This document shows, in pieces, positions 52,165-64,000 of a stretch of DNA of 64,000 nt. Both the position numbers and the translations under genes were made by a program. The notes under the pieces are model-generated. The model made no database searches and had not been told where the DNA came from. It worked only from the letters and a program-made list of their open reading frames with translations. Source of the stretch: Yponomeuta sedellus (lineage: Eukaryota; Arthropoda; Insecta; Lepidoptera; Yponomeutidae). The stretch lies in assembly GCA_934045075.1 (NCBI GenBank), contig OW203730.1, positions 13,200,505-13,264,504 on the forward strand. Reading direction: 5' to 3'. Position 1 is the first letter of the stretch, and each line of letters starts with the position of its first letter.

Positions 52165-53555
52165 GAACGTAGATATAGGCTACATAAAAAAATGCAAACA
52201 TAATTCTTCTCCTATATGACAAAGTACAGTCCAGCAGTTATAAAATGTTTACTGCGAAAAATTCGGTACCTGCCAAACCAGAATCTTTTTATCGACCACA
52301 AAGGTTCATCCATCACCACGGTAATGCGATACTTCAAACGTCATGTTAACAAGTAATTTTACGGCGAGGGTAAATGACGCGTAAGTGGTCAGTAAAGTTA
52401 CATGATTAATTGTATCTTATCAATAACGTTACTACATGCACGACAGAAGCCAGACATAAACGAGCACCGTCATATCCACGTTTTAAGATGACATCAAGTG
52501 ACTTAATTTACGGCCAAAAGAAACTTAATTTAAGATATAAATATTTTTAAGACGATTTTAGTTTTACGGTTTTAGTGCTGCGCAGATTCGAGGCACGCAT
52601 AAAAGTCTTAAAATTCGGAAAGAAAAACTGTTGATTGAATCTTAACTACCTACATGATATTTTTTAATTTGCAATTAAACTTGGTATTGTAAATATTGTA
52701 GTTTTATAGCTTGTTTCATTTAACAATTAAATATTTTCAGTTGATCTCGTGCCTTGTGTGATTGGTATACCTTTTTTAGCGATGATTGATGTTTTTTACT
52801 TCTAAAACTGGCAGTAGATATCTTTCAAATGAAGGGAGTACTCGTACCTCTCATCTCAACATTTGCGAAAGATACAAGTAGCAATTGTACCTTCGCTTGG
52901 TTGGTAGCTTCTTAGAGGATACCAATTTTTGCTTAGAATTATTGTAAGCACATGTCATGTGCCTGAGGAATTACATTGTATCTTTCTTATGATTATAAAG
53001 ACGCAGCTAGACTGCCGCGCCGGCGGCGGTGCGTGGAGACTTCGACGGTAGCTTGAAGGGTTGCGTTCGAAAAATATACACGATATCGACCTCCAAGTGA
53101 AATGGAGTATACACATAACAGTATTTATTGTAATAAGAAGTACAATTTCGGTGAGTAGATTTATTTCAATGTTTCTACTTAAGTTTCATCATAAGCAAAT
53201 ACATATGAACAATTTTTAATGTAAATAAAATATAGTGCACCTTTATAGAATTTTTTTGAACCGCGTGAATAAGTAAGCTTGATTTTCTTTTTGCATTTGT
53301 GGCACAATATGCCTTCAGAGATTTTTTTGAATGAGTTCCAACAATCTTGAAATACCGTTCGGTTCCCCGTGGAACAAATCCATTGCGACACTATCCTTAC
53401 TCGTACAAGATTAAAATACAAATGGAAACGTTCAGTGCGTCAAAACTTTTGAATAGACTAACAAAATTTTGGATCAAACGAACAGCGGTCCATACGATCT
53501 ATAGGGTTAAATCGAGCAAGATACTCAGCTTCCTAGTAGCGTAAAGATTCCATTA
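52165..53555. other. Gene-free stretch upstream of exon E1
   Basis: A minus-strand 80-codon frame at 53179-53421 has a CHKCKKK motif but no recognisable family. No Atg16 upstream exon is found here. Confidence 0.3.
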
Positions 53556-53559
53556 CCTC

Positions 53560-55790
53560 CCTGTAACAGACGGGAGCTCAGCCATAATCTTAAGTCAGGC
53601 GTTTCTTTTCCGAGCGTCCCCGGAGCCGACAACGAACAGCCATTAGCCACCTCGCGGCTCCCGGCGAACCCTACGCGCCTTGTAATGACCACGGAGCCCT
53701 AACAACGCCACGTATCGGCGTCCTTGCAAATTGCTACTGAAATTGTACTATCGGCACTGCTCGGAGATTGATAGAATAAGTGCACCACAAAAGGAAATCA
53801 GAGGGCGGTCAGGGGAAGTGATCTTAATACACTTCTAGTAGTTAACAGAGACACATTTCAGAGCTTTTTCATGAAGTAAATTATACATTCTGTTTGGATA
53901 CACCGCACAACTGTGTCAAACACCTTCTCTTTGTATTATTCGTAGTTGAAAATATGAGATAAGATTTGGGTGCGATATTCAGCTTTAGTGTTAAATGGAC
54001 TATTTTGAATAACGATTTTTCTGATTCCATTTCATGATTAAACATCAAACAGAAACTCTACATATGCGCGACATCTGCTGACTGTATTACACTATTTGCT
54101 TCCCGCTGTCTATTAATTAGGCCTCGTTAGAGAAAGGTATTATTGCCAATTGCCGGCGGTAAGCGTCCAGAGTGCTCCGACAATAGCCAGTGTCATTAAC
54201 TCGGCCAACGGCATTGTAGCTCGCGTCACGGATGTCAGTAACCTTATACAAATATAATTTAGTCGGGAAACAGTTTCACTAATGTCATGACGTGGCAGAT
54301 TTACAACGCGAGCGTTTATACGAAACATGACGGGATTGTGGTTAAGCCTCGCCGACACGGTAGAAATGTCTCCATAACTCTGCGGTAAGCGGGCGGGTGA
54401 CCCGCTATCGCAGCTCTTAATTACAGACAAAACACTCCGTTATCGGCCGACGGTGTAGACGCGTTTCATTCCGTTTATGTTGGGCGAACAGTAACATAAA
54501 CAAAGTCCTTGCGGGCTAACAACGGTATGCACTCGGTACCAGCGCGTCCTGTGGCCCTGTCGCGAGCTTGATACGTTACAATACGCTAAGAATGTATTTT
54601 AGAGAATTTTCTTATCAATAAATAACTTTTAACCTTACTCGCCCCACTAGTGATATGGTGGTAGAAAAAATTAAAAAGTAAACGAAAAGACTGGCAAAAT
54701 GCAATCGGACTTTCGGGTTGCGAAGCACCACAAAAAATATATTTTTTTTCAGTTTGGTACCCTTATCGGGGGTCCGGTTACTTTGCCGTTTTTTTATTAT
54801 TTGTGGTTATATTACAGACACAACACTATAATAAAACATATGTATTTTTGTGACAGAGTAAAAATAAGAAAAAAAAAAGTGTCAGCCGATCTGAACACAA
54901 TATACTCGTATGAAAATTTCAATTGTCTATCTGTTACGGTTACAGAGAATCATAATAGGGTCCCGTATGTAGAGTTGACACCCTTCGGGTATGGAGCCCT
55001 GACACCGCACAATTCGCAATAGGGCCTCGACATGAGCAGTTGGGCGTATGGCGCGCGGTGCGTTTTTCCGCCCGCCTAACGATAATGTCGCGCGGTCCGC
55101 GCCACGCCGGAACGTTTCCGGGACGCGCCCCTCGGGGCTCTCCCGCGCGCTAGTTAGCAACTTAGCATTAACATGTTACAGCACTTACGCGCATAGACCC
55201 TGTTGGCGCCCGAGCAATTTTTATGTCCATTTGTGTGTGTAATTAAGCTGTTTAGGTGTCGCAAGGGGCTAATAAACTATCATTCCAGAGGACCGTCTCG
55301 TCCGTCTATCTTGCTTAATTAGTCTAAGTTAAGCGAACTCTAGGGAAAATTTACTGCTAAGTTTAACTGCGCAATGTTTTTCTTTATTTGCCGCACTTAA
55401 CATACAATATCAGGCTATTCTTAGCGGGCCGGGCGGCGCTTGCTAACGGCCCCTGCCCTGAATGGGTGTCGTGGCCAAATTTGCTCGTTCGGCGAATTAA
55501 TTAAAGTTAATGCTCGGCCGCCATTAGCGAGAGCGAACGTTCCCAGAGCGCGGGCAACGGGACCTTATCGTCTCGGATTTAAAATTTATGGCAGCGACGA
55601 ATTAAAGAGTACACTAGCCTGGCGTCCCGTTCGGCTGGGAGTAGGGCCAGGATACGCCACCTGGGGCGGTTCCTGGGAGACTTTGTCAATGGATACAAGA
55701 ATTAACCGTTTGAACCGCAAGCGCGTAAAGACGAGGAAGGGAAAAACCTGTTTATTTTTAGTACTTGTGATTTGATTTTAAAACAAGAGA
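53560..55790. promoter_or_regulatory. Candidate regulatory region: GC-rich, repeat-poor islands
   Basis: Islands at about 53570-53770, 54130-54590 and 55000-55740 are GC- and CpG-rich, free of the SINE and LINE pieces seen elsewhere, and contain homeodomain-like sites (GAATTAATTAAAG, CGCCATTAGCGA). Open frames of 64-111 codons overlap on both strands and match nothing I know. This texture is typical of conserved non-coding DNA, but without alignment it stays a guess. Confidence 0.25.
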
Positions 55791-55799
55791 TTCCTATCT

Positions 55800-57685
55800 A
55801 TGATTGTTCACGTGGGAAGAGTTAAACTTTGCAAGTTAACGATTTACAACCTTTGTCTTTCTTTATTGCCTGCAACCTTTAGTTGCAGCTTGTAACTAAC
55901 TGTAGTTACATAATTACCGTTCCCTATGAACGTTGGTTGCGATGAGGCGTCCTCCGTGACTATTGTCGCGTATCTAACGAAGGTGCGCTGTATGCCCCGC
56001 AGTTCGGGTTATTGCGATAGTCAGGGCGCACTAATTGAAGGGGTTACGCGATACCATCCCGACAAGGTCCGTGGGCTCGTTAGCTTATGGAGGTATAAGC
56101 CGAGCAAATCTGGCCTAGTCAGCGCTTCCTGCTAACTAAATGTATCGGGATGTTATTGGCTAGTCGGTTGGCACTTTGATTGCAAAGCCCCGAATCATGG
56201 GACCGTTCGTATATTTGCAAATATTAAATAAATTAATAACGAAATGGTGCAGATAGAAACTCATTTTGCTGAATGGGACGAAATTAAGTTTCTGTAAAAT
56301 GCCGTACTCGTATTTATGGTAAAATATTACATGTGTGCAATAAAGAAATCAGAAATCTACAAAAAACATTCTGCAAGCATACAATGTTGCCTTCTGGTGG
56401 AGTTTTTAGAGTGAACTTACAACATCACGTAGAAAAAGCAGCGTTAGAAAAACACTGTGTTTTCTGGAATCTACACGTATAGAGTTAATACATTAGCAGC
56501 TACGAGTACATATCATACAAAAAACTATGAGTGTACTTAGTAACTTTAAATACGAAAAATTTAGTCACTTTTCTTACAAAGTGTTCTCTCGTTGTCTATC
56601 TACTTAAAGTATCTTCGTATTCGTTTGTCATTTTCTTACTCTGTAACCTATGGACCAAAGGTTCTTATTGCAAATTACTATGCAAAGTGCTGCTGAAATG
56701 CACCGGCGAATTTATATGTATGCAACATTTTTGGGAGCAAATGTACTGTCACTTACCACATCCCGTAACATAATTTATCACCTTTTGCTTAAGTGAATTG
56801 AGCGATATTTCAGCGAGAAACACGTACAGCGATAATGACATTAATATCCGTGTTCCAAGGGAGGCGGGATAATAATTCATCCGATTCGGCACTATTAAGG
56901 TGTACTCCAGAGGCTTTATTCAAGTACATGAGAAAACACAAGATTGGCTGGATGAGATGATCAGCCCATTGATCGTCATTAAACCAAATGTCTCAAATAG
57001 GTTTCATTTGAGTCATTTGTTTTGGTGAACACAACTCGTGTCTAAGTATTATAACTAATTTGGTCTTCTTTCTTCAGAAAATAAGTTGTATGTTATAAAA
57101 ATGTTTTATTGATGAAATTTCGATGTTAGTTCTGAGACAAATGCGTTTGATGCGATTAATTTTATTGAATTAAATGTCGAGATGTTTAGCTCTCTCCTAA
57201 TATGCGTAAGAGTCTGAGAGGGTCTAAAATCAAATGTCGAATGTAGATTAACACAAATCCTCTCAGTGCTCACACCATTGATCGATTCTTCCCTTCTATG
57301 TTCACCTATTCCCTAATAAAGTGCGCCCTAAGGCTCGCGTGCGTATCTGACGCGACAATTATCGCGCGCTGTGAATATCCGAGCGCGTGTTTGAATAAAT
57401 AAATATTGCACGTACGTAGAGGAGGCTGGAATAACTCACTCCTTATAAATACGTTGATTTGAATTGCGGCCACTCATTAGGGATTCCGGGATGGCGGCGC
57501 TAGCCTGCGCTACACGGGATATAACTTTGCTCTGAACGCTGCTTCTGCATCACAATAACTTTTATCGGAAAAGGGTCCAATTGCAGCTGACTCCTGTGCA
57601 CATGGAATACAAAATTGTTATCATCTTATTCATAGGCAAGCGTTTCACGGAAACGATTTTAAGACGCTTATATTTTTCTTCGATC
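55800..57685. other. Gene-free stretch
   Basis: GC-richer pieces lie at about 55920-56130 and 57300-57520. The remainder is AT-rich. No exon is supported. Confidence 0.3.
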
Positions 57686-57689
57686 TTGG

Positions 57690-58005
57690 ATCGCTTGCAG
57701 CCCCGGCTGCCTATGTTGCTTATCACGAACGATAAGCAACATAGGGCGCGTTCAGTGCATGGATGGGTGACTGTCTATGACTAACGCAAGTGGCATTTTT
57801 CCGAGCGGTTTCGTGCTTTGCAAGGCACGTTATGCAGTTGGTGCCTGCAGCCGTCGATAGATGGCAGTCGTTATGGCCTTAGGGCGGCTTGAAAACTTTT
57901 GACAGTAAGACCAGCTACTCCGGACTTGGCCCCCGTATAGCCCATACCTTCCTCAGGGAAGAAACCCGTGCCTCTCGGTGGGGACATAATGGGTTGACGA
58001 TATAA
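57690..58005 (+). mobile_element. 5S-derived SINE with a hairpin in its head
   Basis: The 5S-like block GATAAGCAACATAGGGCGCG...GGATGGGTGAC lies at 57731-57769. Just before it a perfect 15-bp inverted repeat (57710-57724 with 57731-57745, CCTATGTTGCTTATC) copies part of the box A region in reverse. The body and tail match 19690-20060 with an internal deletion near the TCCACCA block. Confidence 0.75.
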
Positions 58006-58009
58006 TTTT

Positions 58010-58575
58010 CTTTGGCGCTATAAAGCAGCATTTATTGGGAATACAGAACATACTGCGAAGAAGAGCATACTTTCTTAAAGAGCCATTCTCAAAATAAAAA
58101 TAAATGAAACTGCTACCAGATACAATTTTTCACTGAACTCAATGCGTGTAATAAGAATTTATGACACGTTCTTTATTTCGTTGCCAGTTAACGAATGCTT
58201 TTATGTGCGAATTAACGAAATGGCATCTCTGTCGCTGCAGGTGGTTTATAGTCTCCTTTTTATATCGGACATTTCGACTTAAAAGCAAACTGTAAAAGTA
58301 CAGCGGGAATGTTTATTTTGTGGCAAATATTGTGTAGGTACATACTTGAGCAAACATGAAAACGGCTTTGTCGTACATCGAAGTCTTTTTAATAGCAACA
58401 TGAAAATTCTTGTAATAATGATGTCAAATTAAAGCCATGCCTGTCTCTAGCTCTATATATTACAGTAATCCGAAAGAATTTTATTTATTTATTACTAAGA
58501 GATGTACAAAACAGCATTATAGACATTACATACAAGTCCTGATAGAGTATTTTTCAAACCATAACGCCAAATATA
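58010..58575. other. Gene-free AT-rich stretch
   Basis: Nothing can be supported. Confidence 0.3.
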
Positions 58576-58580
58576 TGACC

Positions 58581-58774
58581 AGTCTGTTAGCTTTTAGAAT
58601 TTACCTCAGCTGCTATCGGATAGAATTGGATATATTGGTGTAATAGAAATAGTGGAACTAATATGCCACTTAATTTCGAAAAACAGAGAAGGAAGTAGTA
58701 TTACACTCTTGTGCTTTCGGCGAAAACCGAAGCCTACTCTAGAGCCCGTGGTATATTCTAAAAGCTAACAGACT
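58581..58774. mobile_element. Inverted-repeat-bounded element, 20-bp perfect arms
   Basis: AGTCTGTTAGCTTTTAGAAT at 58581-58600 is the perfect inverse of 58755-58774. The 154-bp interior has no open frame. The structure fits a small MITE. Confidence 0.75.
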
Positions 58775-58779
58775 GTTCA

Positions 58780-61545
58780 TACAGCATGACAGTCTATGAA
58801 GCGATTAACATAACTACTTAAAAGAACTAAACTAGAATATACGACCATTTAAGAGTTTTAGAGAATACTAAATGTTTTACGTGTTAATCGATAATTTGTA
58901 TATAACTAGAAAGAGACCACATGAAAACCACTCTCTTGAAGTTCATCATACTTTCGTAGAAGGTACGTATAGCCAGCTGTTATAAAGTCATCAGGTACTT
59001 CCTATTGTCCCAGTTCGCCCTGCTGCGTTTTATGGTCCTTACTCGAGCAACCATTTCGATGTACCGCATTGTGCGACAAATATATTGGCATTAGATAGAG
59101 TAAATGACTCTGCTACGCCGCTCATTAGCAGTAAAATCGTTGTTTGTAAGCGGAATTCTATCAGAAACTTATTAAGGTGAGGTACTTTTATTTTAAGCTT
59201 ATTTACTTATTTAATAGCAAATCATGGTAAGCGGTGATCATTTTCCCCTGGCGTTTAATCATGTCGTCCTCGTAATAAAATGCAAATTACAAAATCTTCA
59301 GCACTATTTGTATAGCCTCGCTGGAGTTTTTGCAAAAACTGATTATTAATATGTAAATCCCCTTTCATAGTCGGTGATGTTTTGAGAAACGAATTCTTAT
59401 CTAAGAGGTCGGTAATTAAATGGATATTAATTTGCATACGCGATGGATAGTTCAGTTGATTCTATTTTAATATTTATAACGGCGGCAGGTCATTGTTCTC
59501 TGTGAGAAAATAATTAAGTTATATGATTCACTTGAATGTTCTCTAACTATTGCTGAATTGTACTCGTAAATGATGTGTTTTAATTTGCTATTACGGCCTT
59601 TGGAAATTAGTTAACATAATTTTTGCGGTCAAACCACGCAATTAGAACGAGGTGATGAAGTGATTAAGATCACATTAATCAGGCTAGTAACGGTAACCAG
59701 TTATAGAGTAAACTCACAACATTAATTAGAATGTACCTATTTGTATGTACGTCATATCACTAATTTTATTTTTCTCACTTAAGGAGCGTACAAACTCAAG
59801 TGATGCTCGCGGTTTTTATTGACTTAATTAGTGCCAAACGTGGCCGACCAAGGCGGAGATGGCAACAATGTAATTTTCAATGGATTTTGTACGGAGTTTT
59901 TCTTTTGAAATGAATGAAATGAAAAAAAGCCTTCTTAGTCGTGATAGTTTTCCTTTTGAGCGCATTATATGTGCAACTGCCACGATTTTTTCTACAATAA
60001 ACTAGTCGAGAAAGGGGCGGTAGAGCGGTGAAGGGGATGCTCTACTTGAAAAAAAAAAAACCCTTCATACTTTTAAACGACGAAAAAAATTGCAATCCCT
60101 AATTTAGGTGTAGGGGTGGTAAGCTATATATTTTTATTTAATTCTACAGTTTCGTCAGCGTAATAAGTATGTAATCTATGCTATATTTCAGCTCTCTAGT
60201 AATTTTCGTTTCTGTCTTAAGCCGGGGCAGACAGACAGAAAGACAGACATTGCGAAACTAAGGGTCCCTTGTTCACTGAGTGACCCTTAAAATCGTGAAC
60301 TATAATATGCCGAATATGCCTTACGGCATAATATGTAAGAAGTGGTAATATATTACATGCCTTGCCCATTTCTACTTCTTACGGGCAATCACCTTAATCA
60401 CCCTATTTAAATAGCATAATCGGTACTTATCGGAGGTGTGAGTTGCTCTATCAATTACTTAGTATTAGTAGATACTCAGTTGGGCCCGATACGGCCATTA
60501 TAAGCGCATTAGGTACGGTGTCGGGCACGGCATATAGACATTACCAGCATCTGTAACACGGTCACATCGCTTTTCGAACGTCCGATTTCTTATATTTCTT
60601 TTTTTTTCTGTAACAGAAGTAAACATTTTCGGCATGAGCGTGTGAATACCGTCGCAAGATGTGTGAATGATCTGGCTGTCTTGGGTGAAAACGATATGAG
60701 CGCGTTTGCCAGCATGAAGTGGAATTGTTATAAGAACTGTAAGTGGAATTTAATATACACGAGAATATAGTAATACTCTGCAGTGAATCTACGCAAGCGC
60801 ATATGTACCTACTTACAGTATTGTGTGAATCTGACTGACCCGAGGTCTTGTGAATCGCATGCAAGCCTAAACTTAAGCCTTGATGGCGGGTAATTACGGT
60901 ACTGTATTATTTCGGTCATCATTTCTTTTGCTAATTTAGCGTCGGATTGTAATTACGAGAGCCGACAATATGTATGCTATTTCGATTGTATGTTTTTTTA
61001 GGTACCGCAATAATCAAGTCACAGCATGACTGGATTGTGTATTACTGTTCCACCCAGGCTAGAAAAGTGTCTGAGCGTCACCTGTCTGCCGTTGGGTCGA
61101 AATTGGACCTTACGGCTCCGCAATAAGTTAGTTGTTGTTTTAGAGACAAAGACCACCTAGAGCTAGGTGCTCCAGTTGCGGTGGGCAGCTCCGCCGCTAA
61201 TTTATAAGTGAAATTAATAATCGTCGTGTCGGCGGGTCACGACCCGCGTTCCCACACATAAATCCGCGCGGATGTCGCGTCGTGCGCGCGCTTCCGACCG
61301 CTACCGGCTGCTGCGCCCGCGCCTGCGCCCGGCACTAAATTCATACTGCACTGGGGGCTAATTCTGTGAGCGTAGCCGCTGCATTATTGAAGATTCTTAT
61401 CCACCTTGATAAGTCGGCGATGTTTCCTCGCTATTATTAGTGCCGCAATTGAGGTTGTCTATACTGTCTGTGTAGGTCTGTATTTACCCGACTGCGGCGG
61501 AGCCCAAAAGGACAAGACTCGAGACGTGTTTGTGTCACGTGTTTA
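58780..61545. other. Gene-free stretch; GC-rich block at about 61060-61400
   Basis: The block near 61200-61340 is highly CpG-rich (CGGCGGGTCACGACCCGCG, CGTCGTGCGCGCGC). AT-rich unique sequence fills the rest. Poly-A runs lie at about 60049-60060. Confidence 0.3.
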
Positions 61546-61548
61546 GCT

Positions 61549-61834
61549 TATGTATGTATGTATGTATGTATGTATGTATGTATGTATGTATGTATGTATG
61601 TATGTATGTATGTATGTATGTATGTATGTATGTATGTATGTATGTATGTATGTATGTATGTATGTATGTATGTATGTATGTATGTATGTATGTATGTATG
61701 TATGTATGTATGTATGTATGTATGTATGTATGTATGTATGTATGTATGTATGTATGTATGTATGTATGTATGTATGTATGTATGTATGTATGTATGTATG
61801 TATGTATGTATGTATGTATGTATGTATGTATGTA
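61549..61834. repeat. TATG tetranucleotide microsatellite, about 71 copies
   Basis: An uninterrupted run of TATG spans about 286 bp, then decays (TATATATG, TAAGTATG) to about 61849. Open frames of repeating MYVC or HTYI across it are artefacts of the repeat. Confidence 0.98.
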
Positions 61835-62059
61835 TATATGTAAGTATGTCTGATTATAAGTTCCCTCATAACTCCTTAACCAATGGTCAGATCTTGACAA
61901 ATAATATCTCAAACGATTTGTCATGTTTACGTACGTGTCATAGGCTATATTAATCAGCATAAATCTAACAGAAAAAAATATGAAAAAAAAAACTGAGACA
62001 GAGTCGGATTGTTGGTTATTTTCATTTCAGTCTTTTTTCTTAACATATCTATTTCTATA

Positions 62060-62116
62060 ACGCAAGCTATACGCTAAAATTCAATGATTTTCGGAATTTT
62101 AGCGTATAGCTTGCGT
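62060..62116. repeat. Perfect 23-bp inverted repeat (hairpin)
   Basis: Left arm 62060-62082 and right arm 62094-62116 are perfect reverse complements (starting ACGCAAGCTATACGC) with an 11-bp loop. No gene is adjacent. Confidence 0.9.
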
Positions 62117-62119
62117 AAT

Positions 62120-63420
62120 CCTTTATGGCACTAAATTAAATTTGTATAAAGCCAAGCATACTACTAGATAGCATTTTCTTCCGGCTAACCTACGTTGATG
62201 ATTTCGTGCATAGAGAAATTCTTCAACTTCTCTACTGCGCCAAATGGCAGCAACTGCATGTAGTTTATGTAGTGTTCAATATAAACTAATTCATGTTGAA
62301 AAAGTAAACATTGTTTTTTAAATATACTATAGTCGTTAATGCGATAAAAAGACGAAAATTACATTGTAATTTTTAGTATCGTTCAATTAGTTTAGTACAA
62401 GTTTGCCGTTAATAAATTTAAAACAAACAGAGTATAGGCTTAGTACGGAAATCTTAAGCTATACTTCATTCGTGCATTCTTGCATCTACCACAGGTCCCG
62501 AAGCGTTACCGTTCCATTTCCAAACCATATAGGAACGCAGAATTGGGTCTCGGAGCACTCATACCGTACACAAGCATTGGTAGCTACTCGGTTACCACAC
62601 TAATTAAACGATGGGAAAATTAAGCAGCCCTGTGCATTCTACAGTGAATTTCTCATTGGAGCTTTAAGTATTAGAGATCTCTGGGCTCATCGCTAACTGA
62701 ACCTTACAGTGACCAATCGGAAACATTTCAGTAACTAACTAACGAACGCTTTTGAATTATTCGGTATTATATTGTAACGGTGCAAACCGCTTTACACATT
62801 TTTTTCTGTTGATCTTATTTCTATAATGCTGTCTATCATTTTCTATTATATTTTAAAAAACGTCACCCATTTTTGAGATTTCCTTAATTTTTGGCAATTA
62901 CTACTTTCCATTTCAATCAGACCCCACTACATTGATCTTCCGTTATCTGCTTATTCTGTTTTTCATCAAGTTTTCTGTTTAAATTACAAATAGAACAAAT
63001 TATAAATAAAATACAGAGTTGAAATCGTTCCAATTTTTATTATTTATAATAAAACATTTACAACTTCACAATATGATATATTGTAATTTAGAACTAAACA
63101 ATTCTGGAATCGCACTCTTCCGGCAAAACATCAAGTTAGTGATTCCGGAATTAAGTCAAGCGAGACCCTATATCTTGACCTTTAACGAGAACGCGTGGCG
63201 GTATCGATTAGAAATTAAAACCACATATTTAATTAAGACTATACTCCCTTGAAGCTGTGAAAAATAAAACTTCTAACTTAACGTAAAAACAGCCGTTTAT
63301 GGTGCAAGAAATTTTTACATAATTCGACACTCGACGGGATCAAAAATATAATACTTGCGGTTGCCAGAGTATTTTCGAGTTTTTACATAAATTAATTAAT
63401 ATATTATGAAATGAAAAGGT
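62120..63420. other. Gene-free AT-rich stretch
   Basis: Open frames of 66 and 77 codons on the plus strand are unrecognised. Nothing else is supported. Confidence 0.3.
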
Positions 63421-63424
63421 TTTA

Positions 63425-63605
63425 TTCAAAGTAGCACAGAAACTGCGGCTTAATGAACGTTACAATTCAAACTTGGTGTCCATTTCAAAATCTAGATCAT
63501 TTAGGAGAAAAAATGGACAAAAAACTCCAAACTTAGTCTTTTCAAAAGTCAATTAACATAGTTTAAATAATTATTATAAAACATAGAACTCATACATTGT
63601 ACTGG
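63425..63605. repeat. Interspersed repeat, copy 2 (partner at 37715-37915)
   Basis: AAAGTAGCACAGAAACTGCG, CTCCAAACTTAGTCTTTTCA and TTATTATAAAACATAGAACT are in the same order and orientation as at 37715-37915, 25.7 kb away. Confidence 0.8.
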
Positions 63606-63609
63606 CTTT

Positions 63610-64000
63610 AATTCCAGACCTCATTGTCATCTAAATAATCCTTTATGTTATAGTAGCCCTTTTGGCACAAAGTGTGCTTAACATATTTTTTGAACCGCGA
63701 TTCAGGCAAGCTTAATATATTGTAACGGTTGTACTAAAACAACTTAAAAAAGAAAGTCTCTAAATCTAAAATACAATAATTAGGTACCTACTTATCTAAT
63801 AAACGTATTTACACTTAATCATTACTCTAAAGTTAAAATAAAACATAACAAACTAACAACTAATTAATATTTCAACGAACAGACAAACATTCTAATTCCC
63901 TATTCATATTAGATAATACAAGCGTAAGCGATTGGAATGTGCGGTGGTCACACAATTCTATGTTCTAATTGTGCTAAATCCATCGAAATCATGTAAGTAC
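63610..64000. other. Gene-free AT-rich end of window
   Basis: A TTTTTTGAACCGCG stretch at about 63688 is echoed near 53254. Nothing further is supported. Confidence 0.3.

Noticed and set aside
53179..53421. 80-codon minus-strand frame with a CHKCKKK motif as a zinc-finger gene
   Set aside because: Only one Cys pair is present, and the rest is low complexity with no family match.
61530..61960. Five long open frames of repeating MYVC or HTYI on both strands
   Set aside because: They are translations of the TATG microsatellite and have no coding meaning.

Overview
The window looks like a stretch of a lepidopteran (moth or butterfly) nuclear genome. The DNA is AT-rich and split-gene in style. 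It is crowded with tRNA-derived and 5S-rRNA-derived SINEs, 3' ends of RTE-like non-LTR retrotransposons, short inverted-repeat (MITE-like) elements and simple repeats. The only gene I can support has insect-style exons of 85-180 bp separated by introns of 3.4-6.9 kb. The assignment to Lepidoptera is an inference from repeat style and from similarity of the gene to insect ATG16; species cannot be told.

The gene is the 3' half of Atg16 (ATG16L1 orthologue), on the minus strand from 50447 down to 31661. Five exons with canonical splice sites and compatible phases (50327-50447, 43284-43463, 39848-39932, 36135-36281, 31661-31754) give 627 coding bases. They encode 208 C-terminal residues covering roughly the last five WD40 blades, ending in VVWGDL-stop. 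The start codon, the ATG5-binding helix, the coiled coil and the first blades are not seen and should lie upstream, above 50.5 kb and probably beyond 64 kb.

Layout: 1-30 kb is gene-free downstream DNA with SINEs, an inverted-repeat element (7.9-8.3 kb), a 92-bp minisatellite of 11 copies (11.06-12.07 kb), a 5S-derived SINE (19.7-20.1 kb) and an RTE-like fragment (22.4 kb). From 30.4 to 31.6 kb lies a degenerate tandem array made from the end of the last Atg16 exon and the start of its 3' UTR. From 31.7 to 50.4 kb is the Atg16 segment with repeat-loaded introns. Partial copies of exon E1 and exon E2 lie in the introns just downstream of their parents. From 50.5 to 64 kb is gene-free DNA with nested transposable-element fragments, a MITE with ~62-bp terminal inverted repeats, several GC-rich islands that may be regulatory, and a ~286-bp TATG microsatellite.

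The most unusual signal is the set of partial exon copies of Atg16, each placed downstream of its own parent exon. They comprise a stop-bearing copy of E2, a 31-nt copy of the end of E1 that differs only at synonymous positions and keeps the splice donor, and about seven copies of the end of the last exon. The interleaved order argues against decay of one whole-gene duplication. No CRISPR, operon, tRNA gene, rRNA gene or other complete gene was found.
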